From: Dactylonectria macrodidyma
Taxonomy: Eukaryota > Ascomycota > Sordariomycetes > Hypocreales > Nectriaceae
Direction: 5' to 3'
DNA: 64,000 bases
Assembly: GCA_020744425.1 (NCBI GenBank)
Contig: JAGMUV010000015.1
Span: 558,001-622,000 of the forward strand
Positions within the stretch are counted from its first letter, which is position 1. Each line of letters begins with the position of its first letter. Position numbers and translations under genes: made by a program. Below the pieces are notes generated by a model, which made no database searches, had not been told where the DNA came from, and worked only from the letters and a program-made list of their open reading frames with translations. Shown here one piece after another: positions 23,205 through 35,283 of this stretch.

Positions 23205-24854
23205 CATCGTCCTTCACTCCCAATCTCATCAACGCCATTGTATCAGCCTCAATTCATACTTTCATTATTGATCTTGGTCGAGCAGGATGATCTAAATGTA
23301 GGTGATGAAATTGCAGATGCGAGGAGCAATTTTGTGGCGGCCGCCATGTGATCAATTCCTTACAACCTCGACGACTTGGAACCATCACCATCACTCTCAG
23401 AATGGAGACGGGACAGACTATGGAAGCAAGATGTCTTGGATGTGAAGTTACCTCAAATGGTTGGCTGAACTGGCCTAGAATCCAGCTTGATATGAAGTGC
23501 TGATCAATGGAATACGCGCGCTGACATCGTGGAAACATCTAGTGCTGACGATATCAGGACATCGCTAGTCGATCCAATATCTCCTGGATTCGCGTAAGGA
23601 TAGTTGAGAAGAGAACTCAAGGGAATAAGCCTTTCCAAAGGGAGAAGGTAGTAAAGGTAGGTAGGAAAGCAGGCCATTGCTACGAGAATGTGCTGACGCG
23701 TTCTATGTCACGTTGTGACGCGGTGTCTGGGCAGTGAAGGTCTCTTGGATCATGGTCAAGTCTCACTGTGGCGGAGCGCATACCAGAGTTAACCAAGCCG
23801 CTTTACTACGCATGCAGACCTCTTCGGATATGTCTGACCGCCCCAAGTTTTGCGACGTCATGGATGCCACTACGTATTGTCGTATCTTGTGATGATGCGC
23901 GACAAGATGTCGGTGAGGTGCAAGTCGTGACTTCTAGTTTCCCCGCCCTCCATGCAACCAGCACAGATAGTGCAAGGACACGAAGCATCATTGACTTTCG
24001 AAGGTGTCTTTCTCGTCTGGATACAGCTTGATACAGGAATTTAGCGCGAGCCAGAGTCCAACAGCATAAGGTTACTCCTAGAGATGTCTGAATATCTGGA
24101 TGAGGCATCGAGCCACTAAATTACGTCCTTGTAAGTGGTCGTGGATGAAGTGGTGGCGATCACAACGTGCCAACCCCGAGGTTATGTCGCCAAGAATCTC
24201 AAAGTTATATCTTAGCTGCATGGCTTATTTGTTCTTGTCTGATGGGGGTTGGTGCTGAGAAATGAACTTCTCCATCTGGCGGTGTCATTTTCAATATTGA
24301 CAATGAGCAGCATTCCTAACCATGGCTATGCCATCACTTCCTGGATTCCGGACAATGAATATGCCTTAACTTTATCCCAGGCTTCCAATTCATCTCCAAG
24401 CGGATTGGCCGATGCCACAAGCCTGATTTTCAGGAACAGAGGCCAGCTCTTGGTGCAGAATAAGCTACCTATTGCATCTGAGGGAACGTGGGGCCCGATC
24501 TCTGTTGTCAGTTCCGACTGCATTTCAACCGGGTACTGAATCTGGGCTACATTCGCACGGCTCACTCGGAGGCAACAGCCTAACGTATGTACAGTGGTAT
24601 GGATGACCATGGTACATGCTGTGGGTGTGAACTAGCTTGCCCATGTGCGTGTTGAGGGTGGGCTCTTCTGCCGACCTCATGATGCATGCGAACACGGCGA
24701 CCAATGGTGAGGCAGACACAAGCACTTGCCATGGGCCACGAAGCGACCCGGGAAGCAGGGAGGCCTTGGACTACACCCTCCCTCAAAACTCGCTCTAACA
24801 ACTTGTGAGCCATTCACGACGCGAGTCTTGAATCTAGACACCACTTCCTGGACA

Positions 24855-24890
24855 TCGCGTGGAGTGGGGATTCGAATTCCCCCAGCGCGA
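24855..24890. other. tRNA T-arm-like hairpin (possible tRNA relic)
   Basis: The plus strand has a perfect 5-bp stem GGGGA/TCCCC closed around the 7-nt loop TTCGAAT, which is a canonical T-arm. Flanking TCGCGT and GCGCGA also pair, after a 4-nt bulge on the 5' side. No matching 5' acceptor strand or D-arm was found upstream, and the nearest anticodon-arm-like hairpin (about 24821-24835) lacks U33. So it is not a functional tRNA gene on present evidence. Confidence 0.4.
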
Positions 24891-27160
24891 AACTGCAGGT
24901 GGTTATGACTTGCATTGTCATCGGTGAAGTTGAGCGTACCATCACATGGCTTCACTTCAATGAAACCCTGACGAGAACCGTGGCTAAACGGCTGAAGCCG
25001 CGCGGATGCTGACGTCCGGGCTGGGGATGGCTCGGGAACTTGAACATCCCAAGTGGGACAATTCGAAGCTGGAGAGTCTCACAACGGGATCGCGGCTCTA
25101 TATCGTTGGGACGGGTTGCGCTCCCGTTGCAGATTAATTGTCGCTCGCCTAGTTAGACAACGTCTAGCCGAGATACGTTCTTGAGTCAAAGATAAGACAC
25201 AACTATCGCCACGATGACACTCATTGAGGAACTTACTGTTACATACTTCCCGGGCGGGCCCGGTTTCCCTGCACGAACATGGCAGCCGGGTCGGCCGAGA
25301 GCGGTCCATTTGGACTTGGCGAGCCAGGATCAGCTTAACACGCTCTTTCAGCTTCATAGCTTCTTCTCAGGGTTTCTATTGATTATGAGTCTCGGCAGGC
25401 TCCCTCTTTAGGATGGCTCTCGACGCTATGACCCAATATTCAGGCCCAGTTTCCAGCTGTGGCGGCAGAATTCATGTCACCGAGGGCCGGGATCTGCGCA
25501 AGGCCAATCACGGATGGGGCAATTGTTGGCCGCGAGCGTAGGTCCACCGTTGCAGTCGCGAATATCCCTGCAGCCTGTTTTGAAATTCAACGGATGTTCA
25601 GGCGGCTGGTCGATCCGGGTAGAAGAGGAAAGCTGGGATAATGTTGGACCGGTTGCTGATGGGGCTTGTAGTCAGGGAAGAGAGTGAACTTCATGCAGTG
25701 GAGTGTAGGATTGCTCATGGGATATCTATCATACCTGGGCAACTACATACTACGTAGTACATACTTCGTCTCATGGCAATGATTCTAGTAAAGGAAATCA
25801 AGTCAACTCATGGGCCGTGCGTCGATATGGATGGCGCCTCGGTTGGGTCATGGACTAGGGCTTGGCATCTCCTCCTCCACACTCTTCCGAGGTCGACGTC
25901 GATGAGACGATGGGACGGTATCGGCAATCGTTATGTCTACGTAGCAGATGCGTGTCTCCAACAACCTGGAGAGATCCGTGTTACCTCTACCTTGTCAAGC
26001 CCTCGGCGGACCCGCTTGGCAGTGACGCGCACCAGTGGACGGGTTAGTGCCTGGCGGCCAACGACAGCATCTCGTCGAATGCGTGCTCTGGGATTGAGAC
26101 GGAAGCATGGGGGAGAGATTTATCACACAAGTTATTACTGCACCTACCCAACTACCCACAGCCATGCTACAGTTGCTGCAGTGTGCCCCCATTGTTTGAG
26201 GGGGACGGCTGTGGAGCCGGGCATGCAGCAGGACGTATCTGTCTTGTTCTTGTCCTACCCGACTAACTTGCCTTACAGTATGCCCGGCACTATCTCGACT
26301 CTGGCTTGGTGTTAGGTGTTAGGTCGTCTTTTGTCCCAAGCTGTTGTCGCTATGCACATGCTAGGCTGCCAACCTACCCATTCAGAGTCAACCATGCGCA
26401 CCGGCAGCATGGCTATTGGTAATATCTCACTCTCGCACTTCTGGCACAGGCGTGGCTGCGGCCGGTGAAGAGCGTTCTGGGGCCGGCCGTCGATCCATGT
26501 GACGGCGAGGGCTGCGGCAGCATGCTGGATTGGGAAATCCATGACGCCGGCTTCTTCTGCTAGACCCAGGGACGTTTACGAAGGTGACCCTCCCCAGGAG
26601 CACGAAAACGCGGCGCGTCTGAGAAAGGCTCACGGGGTCGCGATTAGCGTGCGACATGCATCTAAGGACTAAGGAGCCAATATCGACGAGACGTGAAAGA
26701 AGGAAACGACAGAACATTTGGCTGCCGGGACGACGACATGTTCGATAAGCCTGCCAGAACGCAGCGACTGACTGCAGTCTGACCTCATCTGTGCCAAATA
26801 GTCGAGCCGGGAACATGCTAAACGAGGATCGGGTAAGAGCTTGGGGATGTTGGGACCAATATCTTCTCAGCGTGGCGCGAAGCCGACAAGGTGACTCGTT
26901 GCCACTGCATCCCCGCCCATCGCGGTGGTATCTGTCTTCAGCAGGCATTGATGAATGTGTCTCGGGCGGATGATGAGGCCCTGGGGGGCTGGCGAGACAT
27001 GGCCGGGGCAGCTTTCCTTGCTTTCCCATTTCACCAGGAGCGGCCGCCTTGTCGATGCGCGACGAGGAGAACCACGGACGAGAAATACCATTATTGTACA
27101 AAGGTTCCGTCTTACAACTCTAATTTTCTGGTTTTGGCAGATGCGAATTTGTCTTCTTGT

Positions 27161-27188
27161 CTTGGGTCTTGGGCCTTGGGCCTTGGGC
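27161..27188. repeat. 7-bp tandem repeat, 4 copies (CTTGGGC)
   Basis: CTTGGGT followed by three CTTGGGC copies in intergenic DNA. Confidence 0.85.
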
Positions 27189-29713
27189 ATTAGAGTGCTA
27201 GACTGGAACCAGGGGCTCATGAGATACACCCGCTGTCTACGGATACAGGTGACATCTTCCCTACCTAGGTAGGGCGTTTGGTTCAGAGGCCGGCAACGGT
27301 GGAACGCATGCTTCAGAGGGGCTCGGCTGGGGGACCTTGGGCGCCATCTGAACATAGCGTCCAAGCAGCGCAATCCAGCCGAGCAAGGGTCTGGGAACGA
27401 GGGCCGAGACAAGCCTGCGGCGCCAAGCAGACCCCAGACGATGTGAAGGCCAGCCGTAGCCTGATTGGTCCCGTTGCCCAGTCTGGGGAGAAGCAGCCTG
27501 TCCGGGCGTCACAAGACCGTAAACTTGGGCTGGAAACGAAAGGGAGCCAAGCAGGGGGGTACATCAGAATGATGCAACGCGAGCCCCAGTTTTCCGGCTT
27601 GGATCTATTTTCAGCAGGACTTCCTGTCCTGCCCGGAAAGGAAGGGTACGAAGTAAGAAGAAAGTGGAAGAGGCTGAGATTGAAGTTCAGTGAGATGGCG
27701 GCGGGATGTAAGCCGGGGCGCCGAACGACGCTCCGAAAGCAACTTACGAGAAGGACTGGATTTTGAGATTAAGCCGAGGCGAAGACAACTTGGGGACTAA
27801 CCCTATGCAGTATTCTATCAGCTTTTTATCAAGGTTTCACGTGCTAGGCTTAAATAGTCGTGCTTGATGAGACAGTGACAGTCTGTCAATTTCATAGGTG
27901 ACGCGCACCTGAGTACTAGGCAAGTAGTTGGGTATTTGGTGTTGTTGATAGTGTTAGTGTTAGTGTTTAGTGTTGGGAACAAACGATCTGCCCAAGCTAT
28001 TGCAGTGGGTTCAAGATAGAGAGACTACCTTTGTGACACTTGAGTCGTGAAGTGGGCCGTAGTGACTAAACAACAGTGATCAGAAAAGAACTTGCAAGAG
28101 CTAGTCTGTTGGAGCGCTCAACAAGCGGGAGAATATTGAGCTTGCCCGTGTTAGTTATCAACGAGACGGACGTTCTTGTGAGCTTTTTAGCACTGGAACG
28201 ATGAGGCGAAAGGTGGAACAAAGGGTCAGGTAAGAGGTGAGGGAGCGAAACAAGCGAGAGGAGGGGGCGGCTAACGAAATGCAGGCTAGCAAAGAGCAGG
28301 AGGAATCGGCGTTCGCAAAGTGCAGCGAGAGCGGGCGATGATGGATTTTTGGCCTGGTGAACGATGGAATAAATGGAGACGGTGGCTTGATGGTTCGTGC
28401 GCGTCGACGATGTGAGTGATGTGAGTCGGTAAGACTTGAAGTCGCTAGGCCTCGAAGTCTCTACATAGTAAGGCTCAAAATTTAGAGTGGGTTTGAAGCT
28501 TGTGCATCACGAGGGGGGTGGGTGCGAGGCGATCAACGAAACCTGACGCAACCCCAAGGGCTCGTTCTTCTCGCGTATCTCGCGTGGCGGATTAATAAAT
28601 GCCATGGGCCGTGGGCGTTATTAACACGCATTATCCTGGGAGAAGAAAAAAGAAGGGGGTGCCGCTTAAAGCTCGAGTTTAACTATTTGAGAAGTGTATT
28701 TCCCTTTATGGTGGAGGCATGACGACGAGATGGGATCGCAATGCATGGCTGTGACGGCATGGAGGGCCCGGAGCTTGGGGGGTGGGATGATGGTGCAGTT
28801 GAACCAGCGGCATTCCTCCTCTCTGTGTGTGTGTCTGATGCGCGTATATCTGATGCGTGTGTGTGTATCTCTCTCCTCTCTACTCTGTCTGTCCGTAAGT
28901 TAAGATTCTCCAACAACGAAACGTTGCGCGCCGCGGGAAGCTGTGCGTGTGCGGGGACCCAGATGGAGATCGCAATGGGGACGGACGGGTTGAGGCGAGG
29001 GTTGCTTGGGTGCCGTCGTGATGGTGGTCCTGGTGGTGGTGTCGTCTGGGGTTGGGGCGATCGCTCCCGCACCTCCCCCTCCCTCCTCCCCCCCCTTCCC
29101 TTCCATTCTTGCGACCGCTGATGGGGCCTGATCTGCCCGTTTCCTCTTGGTGTTGGTGTGAATCGGCGCGGCGAGGGAGGCCCGGCAGCAGGGACCTGGG
29201 TGCTACGGGCGCAAGGTTTCAGTGACGATCGCCGCCAGAGTGCTTGCACCAAGTTCGCGACACTGCTTTTGCTGCTCCCACAGTACGGTAGGCTAGAGTA
29301 TCTATTACTTCGTACACGCAGGCACCTGTGGCTGAGCTGCCGGCATAGACTCTCTTCAACACCTCGTATGCGTTCCGGGTTCGACTCCTTCATGTGCTGT
29401 CATCCATCGCCCATGCTCATGGCAACATGGGCTTCCATCATCCCATGCTACCTTTCATACGTCTAACGTATCTCACATACCCTGCCGCAGCCAACAAACA
29501 CCCCCCCAGTACCCTATCTCCAGAGATTCTGTGAAGAGGTGGCTCCCCCATCTGTGATGCCATGGGCCTGCCTGGCTAGGGTGCTCCAAGGGAACCCAGG
29601 CTGCCCACCTACTTCGTAGAGCCTGGAGGATGGATGGGCGACGTTTTAGCAGCAATTGCTAGCATTAGTCTCGGACTTGTCAGCTAGGCGCATCGCATCG
29701 CGGGCGATGGCAT

Positions 29714-29740
29714 CCACTGCACCCACTGCACCCACTGCAC
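29714..29740. repeat. 9-bp tandem repeat, 3 copies (CCACTGCAC)
   Basis: Three perfect copies, with a degraded fourth after a 3-nt insertion (29744-29752). Confidence 0.85.
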
Positions 29741-32400
29741 CCGCCACTGCATCCACGTTCGCGTTATGGAGCTCCGAGTCACGGTTTCTCAACGGGGGGA
29801 TCCGCCGGGAGCCAAGGGCAGCATCGTCCATTTCTCTGCTCGCTTGCTACCGGCGAGCATGGTTCTCTGCAGAGAGCTGCAGCTCAGGGGTGGGGGGGTG
29901 GCCATTGCCCATGGGTCCAGGGAACAACCGAGAGAGAGGTAAAAATGGCTCGCAGTCCAAACAGGCAAATCCCACATCACCTGCTGGAACTAGGTATGCG
30001 GCGTTGACACCAGCGGAAGCACCGCCGTTAGTAGACTGATCCAGTTTTGACAAGAGAGGGCAATAACAGCATCAGACCATCACGGCGCCTGGCTTTGATA
30101 ATGAGACTCTTGATTGTAGCGAGTTGGCCCCTCAGACACGCTGAACTCAGTCATCTCAATGGCGCAGCTATTCTACATTGCCGCCACAGGCTGAGGCATA
30201 ACGCCCATGGCACTCAAATAAAAGCACGCAGATAAAAGCACGCATTTGAGAGAGATTGAAAATGGTGACCAGTGGCAAAGGGAGCCGTACAGTGCAGGTG
30301 CCGGTGGCCAGCTCTGGATCGCTGGCGGCTGAGGTGGAACTAGCAGAGGCATGCGATGGGCAAGACAAGGCACACAAGCCAGAGTCACAAAGTCGAGACA
30401 TGCTAAACGACGCTCACCTCCTTCCCTTCCCCCGGGCCTCACCGTTATGGGAACTTTCCGGGGCTTCAGGATGCCAATACCAACCTCGGTGTGCGGGTTT
30501 TATGATAGATAACCGCCAAGATTTTCGTCTGATCCAGAGTTCTGACAGAGCGAGAAGCGTCACGAGCATCGCCAAGTCATCTGTACATTACAGCAAAAGT
30601 GACGGACATGGTTTGAGTGCGACACAAGTCGGGTATGCGGGGGACGGCGCATGTGCAGACGCAGCGTCGCACAGGACCAGCAAAGCAACAAGCGCAGGGG
30701 GTGGACACAAGGCCCCCGGGGTGGGCCTTTCTCTCGTCGGTTCCGGGATGTCTTTGTCTTGCACACTGCAATCTCTCCGCACCTCTCTTTGGATGTTTGA
30801 CAATTTGTTGTTCACCTCAGCTCACTCACTCACTCAGCTATTCAAGACTGCATCAAGCTAGCATCATGCCGCACAGATGAGCAAGCAAGGGAGGACGAAG
30901 AGCACGGCGGCAGGCAGGAACCCCAAGTCACAGGAATACAACTGATCTCCCCTGTCCCCCCCATAAATGAGAAAAGAGCGCGGTGTAACAAACAGACCCG
31001 ACCTAGTGGATTGGATTCAGCATGATGAAATGGGGTCAAGGACAAGCGAATCACCAATAAATGGGGCTGAAGGAGGGATAAGCAGGGAGGTCTTTGATGG
31101 CCACATTTTCCCCGATGGCTGGAGTAAAAAAGTAAGACATTCTTTTTTAACACCCGAAACCCCATGCAGTTGAATCATGGCTGGGATTCCCGCATGGCAT
31201 CAGCTTCCATATGCCCGACCCGTTCGTTCTTGGGGACGGAGAGGATGAGGAACGGCAACTTACACAAACGACCGACAATAGGAAAGCGACAAACAAGAGA
31301 GACATGGCTCAGGTTGCGAGGCTAGCCACAAGAGTTCCAGCCGCGGGTGAACCAGAATGGCGCTTCTGACGCACATGGACATGCTGGGCACCGAATAGCT
31401 TGTCGTCGCGGATCCTGATTTGCTGGCGACGGCTGGAGGCTGACATTGATGACACCAGATCCATGCCCGTGCTCATTCGTGCCCCTCAAACCTCGTCCAG
31501 GGCTTCGGGCGATGATGGATGAGAGTGGGAGAAAGAGAGAAAGAGAAAGGGACGGGAGAGGTTCAGCCAACCACATCAGAAGGGTGAGGGCATCAACCCT
31601 GCTTTGTCCTAGTTACTGTAATTCCCCGGTACCGTACGGGGTGCATCATGTCGGGGTTTGTTTGATGGTTTGCGTTGTTTTGTCTGCTTGCTTGCCTTGC
31701 TCGCTTGCTTGAGTGATTGCATCTAGGATCCAGGCGTCTATGCGCATGCGAAGCTGCACGGTAAGGGCGTGTGATGAGAGGCACCAGCTGCCCGGGGCCA
31801 CAACTTGTAATGTCTACCTACCCTCCCCCATAGAGAGCCAAGCATTTGTCGTCCGGATCGGGCGCTGTGCCTTTGTTCGGAAACGCCAGGCAGTTGAACC
31901 GAAATTCCAAGTGATGCAGCAAGACAAGACGCGGGTGCAAGAACCTGGTTCTGGTCTCTCACCGGTTACAGGTCTGGGCTTCACGGCGCTGCTGTAACTT
32001 GTTGCAGTAGCTATCCGGTCTCCGGCATGGAGGTGAGCAAAGGGTGTCTGGGATTTCTTTGTTGCCATCTACCGACCAAAGCACGCGCAGTAGCACTGTA
32101 TTATCTGGGTGTATCTCTCTTTTTTCTGACTGTACTCCATGCGTCCCGTATCGCATCGCACAGGGTTCTATCATCTCGTTCGTCCGGGCATTCTCCTCCC
32201 CAATGGCGAGCGAGGTCGAGATAGTGTCTGCTAAATCAAGGTCCGCCACCGAGCTAAGAGAAACGGGCTCCGCCTCGTTTTCGTGTTCTGGTCATCTCAT
32301 GCTTGATCCGTCTCCATCTCTTTGTTCGGGGTTTGCTCACGACGTTCGGACAATGGGCATGAATCAAACTCGTGATACCTCCCCTCTCTCCGCGGGGACC

Positions 32401-35283
32401 CCCTCTGATGACTCTTAACGCCTGGTCCGTTCTTCTCCCTGGTCCGGGCCCCGGGTGTTGATCAGTTCACGCCCTCCCTTGCACCTTGTCAATGTGCTTG
32501 TCGGTTCTTGTCTAGGGTCCTCGCCCCTGCTCGGCGTGTCCCAACCCTGGCCCTTGTCTCTGCATCTGCGTCTTGGAGTTTTGGTCACCCTCCATCCTTG
32601 CATCCCTCCCCCATCCCCACTCCAAATCCTCGTCCTCCCGGGCGCTCACTCTTGACAATCTCTCCCTCTTGCAGGAAAAGGTCGCAGGCTACCGCTAATA
32701 AGCTTGCCTGGGCTTGATGGGCTTGCCGGGGCTGCGCCATCCTGACCAACCATCCGTCGTCATCCGTCTCCCTCCATCCGCGCCGCCGCCATCAACGGTA
32801 AACCCTCTGGGTCCCTCCCCTCCATCGAGGGCATCCCCCCCTCCATGATCCATCCATCCCCTCCATCCCCCTCCATCTGCGTGCATTCAAACCTATCCAG
32901 CAGCAACCCTTCCAGCTCCATCCAGACCATCCAGCAGCCCGTTCAGCCCTTCCCAAAAACCCGTTCAACCCATTGCCATCGATCCCCCCCATCCACCCCA
33001 ATCTATCTTATCCCAGCAACAAGCAGCCCTCTTTGTCCCACTCCCCTCCACTGCTAACCTCGTCCATCCGTCGCCGCGGTGCCGTCAAAGCGAGCCCAAA
33101 CCCAAACGCAGCCAACATCATCGCGTCCACTGCCACCGCCCTCTGCCACTGCCGCTGGCGCACTAGGCCCCGTTTTCCCCATCCACCCCATCCATCCATC
33201 TTCAACTGTACTGTCTGTCTGTCCATTCCCATCTTCATCAACATCATCAACATCACCACCACTCACACTCGCTCCTTTTTTTGGGCGCGTCGCCAGCCTC
33301 AAGAGGTCGATAATCGCAACGCGCGCGCAATCGTCTTTGTAGGCTTTTGCGCACTGCAGCCTGGCCGCCGGCAGCATCGGGGCGTTGCGCAACGGTTTAA
33401 GCTCCATCTTTTGCGGGGACCCGCACACGCGCTGCATCGCGCACAGTCTGGTCTGTTTTCATCGTCATCATTACCATTTTGCCATCTTCAGAAAGTCGCA
33501 ATCAATCTATTGCGCCCGAGTCGCGCTGCGGTCGCCATTGCAGCCCGTGCTTGCGCTGCCCTTTTAACTACAAGCTTCGCGCTACAGCCCACAAATCAAG
33601 TGCAATTGCAATACCCAGGCACTGGAACTTGAACTTCCTTGCACACGCGCTGCGTTGCGCTGCTCGCCTCGCCTCGAACCCGTCGTGCCACGGCTCGCAG
33701 CTCGCAGCTCACCTCGGGACCGGGCTATTTTGTCATCGACCAGCCTTCTCCACATTCACGCAGCCCTCGGTCGCATTACACTCGCAGCTCCCAGCAGCTC
33801 GCAACCTGGAGGCATTAGCAAGGTCAAGGTGTAGTGGTGTACCCACTCGCCCACTTCGCCCACTCACCCATTCTCACCCACCCGTCTCTGCCGCCTCCGC
33901 GCCGCCGACGCCGCCGCTTTCTCGTCTTCCCTGCGTCCTCGTTTGACTGATTCCTTGTCTGTTTGCCTGCTAGGCTTGGATTACCTACACCCACACCCGT
34001 CAAGAGAGTCCCCATTGAAGGTCCCCAGCCCAGTCTCGCCTGTCTTGCTTAACCGTACCTTGATAGCGACTGGGGTGTGTTTTTCTTCGTTCTCTTTTCC
34101 CGCCATCAACAACGGTTTCCAGCCGCCGCCACAGCGCCCATTTGCACATCTGGCATCCAGTGCATTTCATTTACTACCCATTGTTTCCCCATTACCCATT
34201 ACGACACCTACATTATCACCCCAATCCTCATTAGCACTTGGCACTTGGCACTTGGCACTTGGCATTGAGCACCACCAACTGCGCGTACGATCACCCCCGC
34301 TTAGCCCTAACACTGCTAGTAGCCGCTACCACGACTGCTGCTCTTGCACCTAGGGCTCCCAAAAGAGGAACCCCCCGTCCCGTACCGCCACTGCCCACTA
34401 CCCTGCTTGCTACCTACAGTATACTACTGCAGCATTCCCTCCCACCCCGTCGCAAACCCGTCCCCTCCACCATCCATCCTCATCCATCCATCCATCCATC
34501 CACCACAACCATCCACTACCACCACCACATTCTCCGCCATCCGCCAACCGCTTCACACCCGCTGCTTCCATCGTCCAACCCTCCATCATCTGCCTCGTTC
34601 GAACACGCGCTCCGAGACACTCCAAGTCGCGCGACCGCTTGTTTCGCCTTGACCGCTCCTCAAGTGCGTCTGAAGTGCGTGAAGTGCGCTTTGAACAGTC
34701 GCCGACGTCGCCGTCGTCGCACAACGCGCTCCGCACCCGCCGCATCCCGCTCTATCACCAAGTAAAGGTAATCAATCCATTCAAACTTCCCGTCGCCGTC
34801 CCGATCCCCTTCCCGTCCAACTTCCACCCCCCGTCTCTCGCAGCCTTGCGTTGCCTTGCGTTCGTTGCCTTGCTTTGGCCTGCCTCGTCTGCCCTTTGCT
34901 TGCCTGCTTGCACATCCATCTTGCCGTCCGGCCGCCGCTGCCGCTGTCGCTTCCCTTCTCCGGATCTCCCTCACTGCGCCTGGCCCAACTTTGCGCCCGG
35001 AACCTGGCCTTGAGCTCCGCCACTCTGTTTGGGTCTTGGCCTGTCCGGCCGAGACTCATTCGCTCCTCCAGGCAGGTTTCCTCTCCCAGGGCTGTCTTAT
35101 CGCCCGCTATTGCCATCCCGCACTCAACGCGCCCTCCCCCCAGGCGACCAACCACATGCGCGATCGACGTTGTTCTTCGGCTGCATCTCCTCCAACCTTC
35201 AGCCCAAACATCTCACGACACGTCGCCATCGCCATACTCGTTGTCACTGTCGCCGCTGCTGCTACTGGCCTGGACTCTCTACC
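32401..35283 (+). promoter_or_regulatory. Long C-rich region and leader upstream of rsc7
   Basis: For nearly 3 kb the plus strand is conspicuously C-rich and G-poor, with CCATCC, CTCC and CAC words throughout, ending at the rsc7 ATG. This is the strand bias normally confined to a few hundred bases around fungal transcription starts. ATGs are scarce. A uORF starting at 35156 runs past the rsc7 start in another frame. A four-copy GCACTTG array lies at 34234-34261 and CATC tetramers near 34480. Open frames here (for example 34856-35905) are by-products of the composition. Whether the stretch is promoter, a long leader or a separate non-coding transcript cannot be told from sequence. Confidence 0.5.
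34234..34261. repeat. 7-bp tandem repeat, 4 copies (GCACTTG)
   Basis: Four perfect GCACTTG units, followed by a degraded fifth (GCATTGA). Confidence 0.88.

Larger units (their letters stand above)
22896..32400. other. Gene-poor region of about 9.5 kb
   Basis: Beyond the dis3 promoter I recognise no gene here. Open frames up to about 225 codons exist on both strands, but they lack motifs, have erratic composition and overlap each other. The texture varies: 27.8-28.5 kb is purine-rich on the plus strand (GAGGGAGCGAAACAAGCGAGAGGAGG); 28.8-28.9 kb is GT-rich. A tRNA-like hairpin lies at 24855-24890 and tandem micro-repeats at 27161-27188 and 29714-29740. No transposase, reverse transcriptase or terminal repeats were seen. 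Short multi-exon genes like the one at the right edge could be missed. Confidence 0.45.

Noticed and set aside
26427..27101. Minus-strand open frame of 224 codons
   Set aside because: Arg/Pro/Ser-rich without motif; several other frames over the same DNA are equally open.
29320..29400. tRNA-like sequence with GGGTTCGACTCC
   Set aside because: The putative T-stem does not pair and no acceptor stem can be formed.
30256..30861. Plus-strand open frame of 201 codons
   Set aside because: No recognisable domain; composition is random-looking and there is no leader-like sequence before it.
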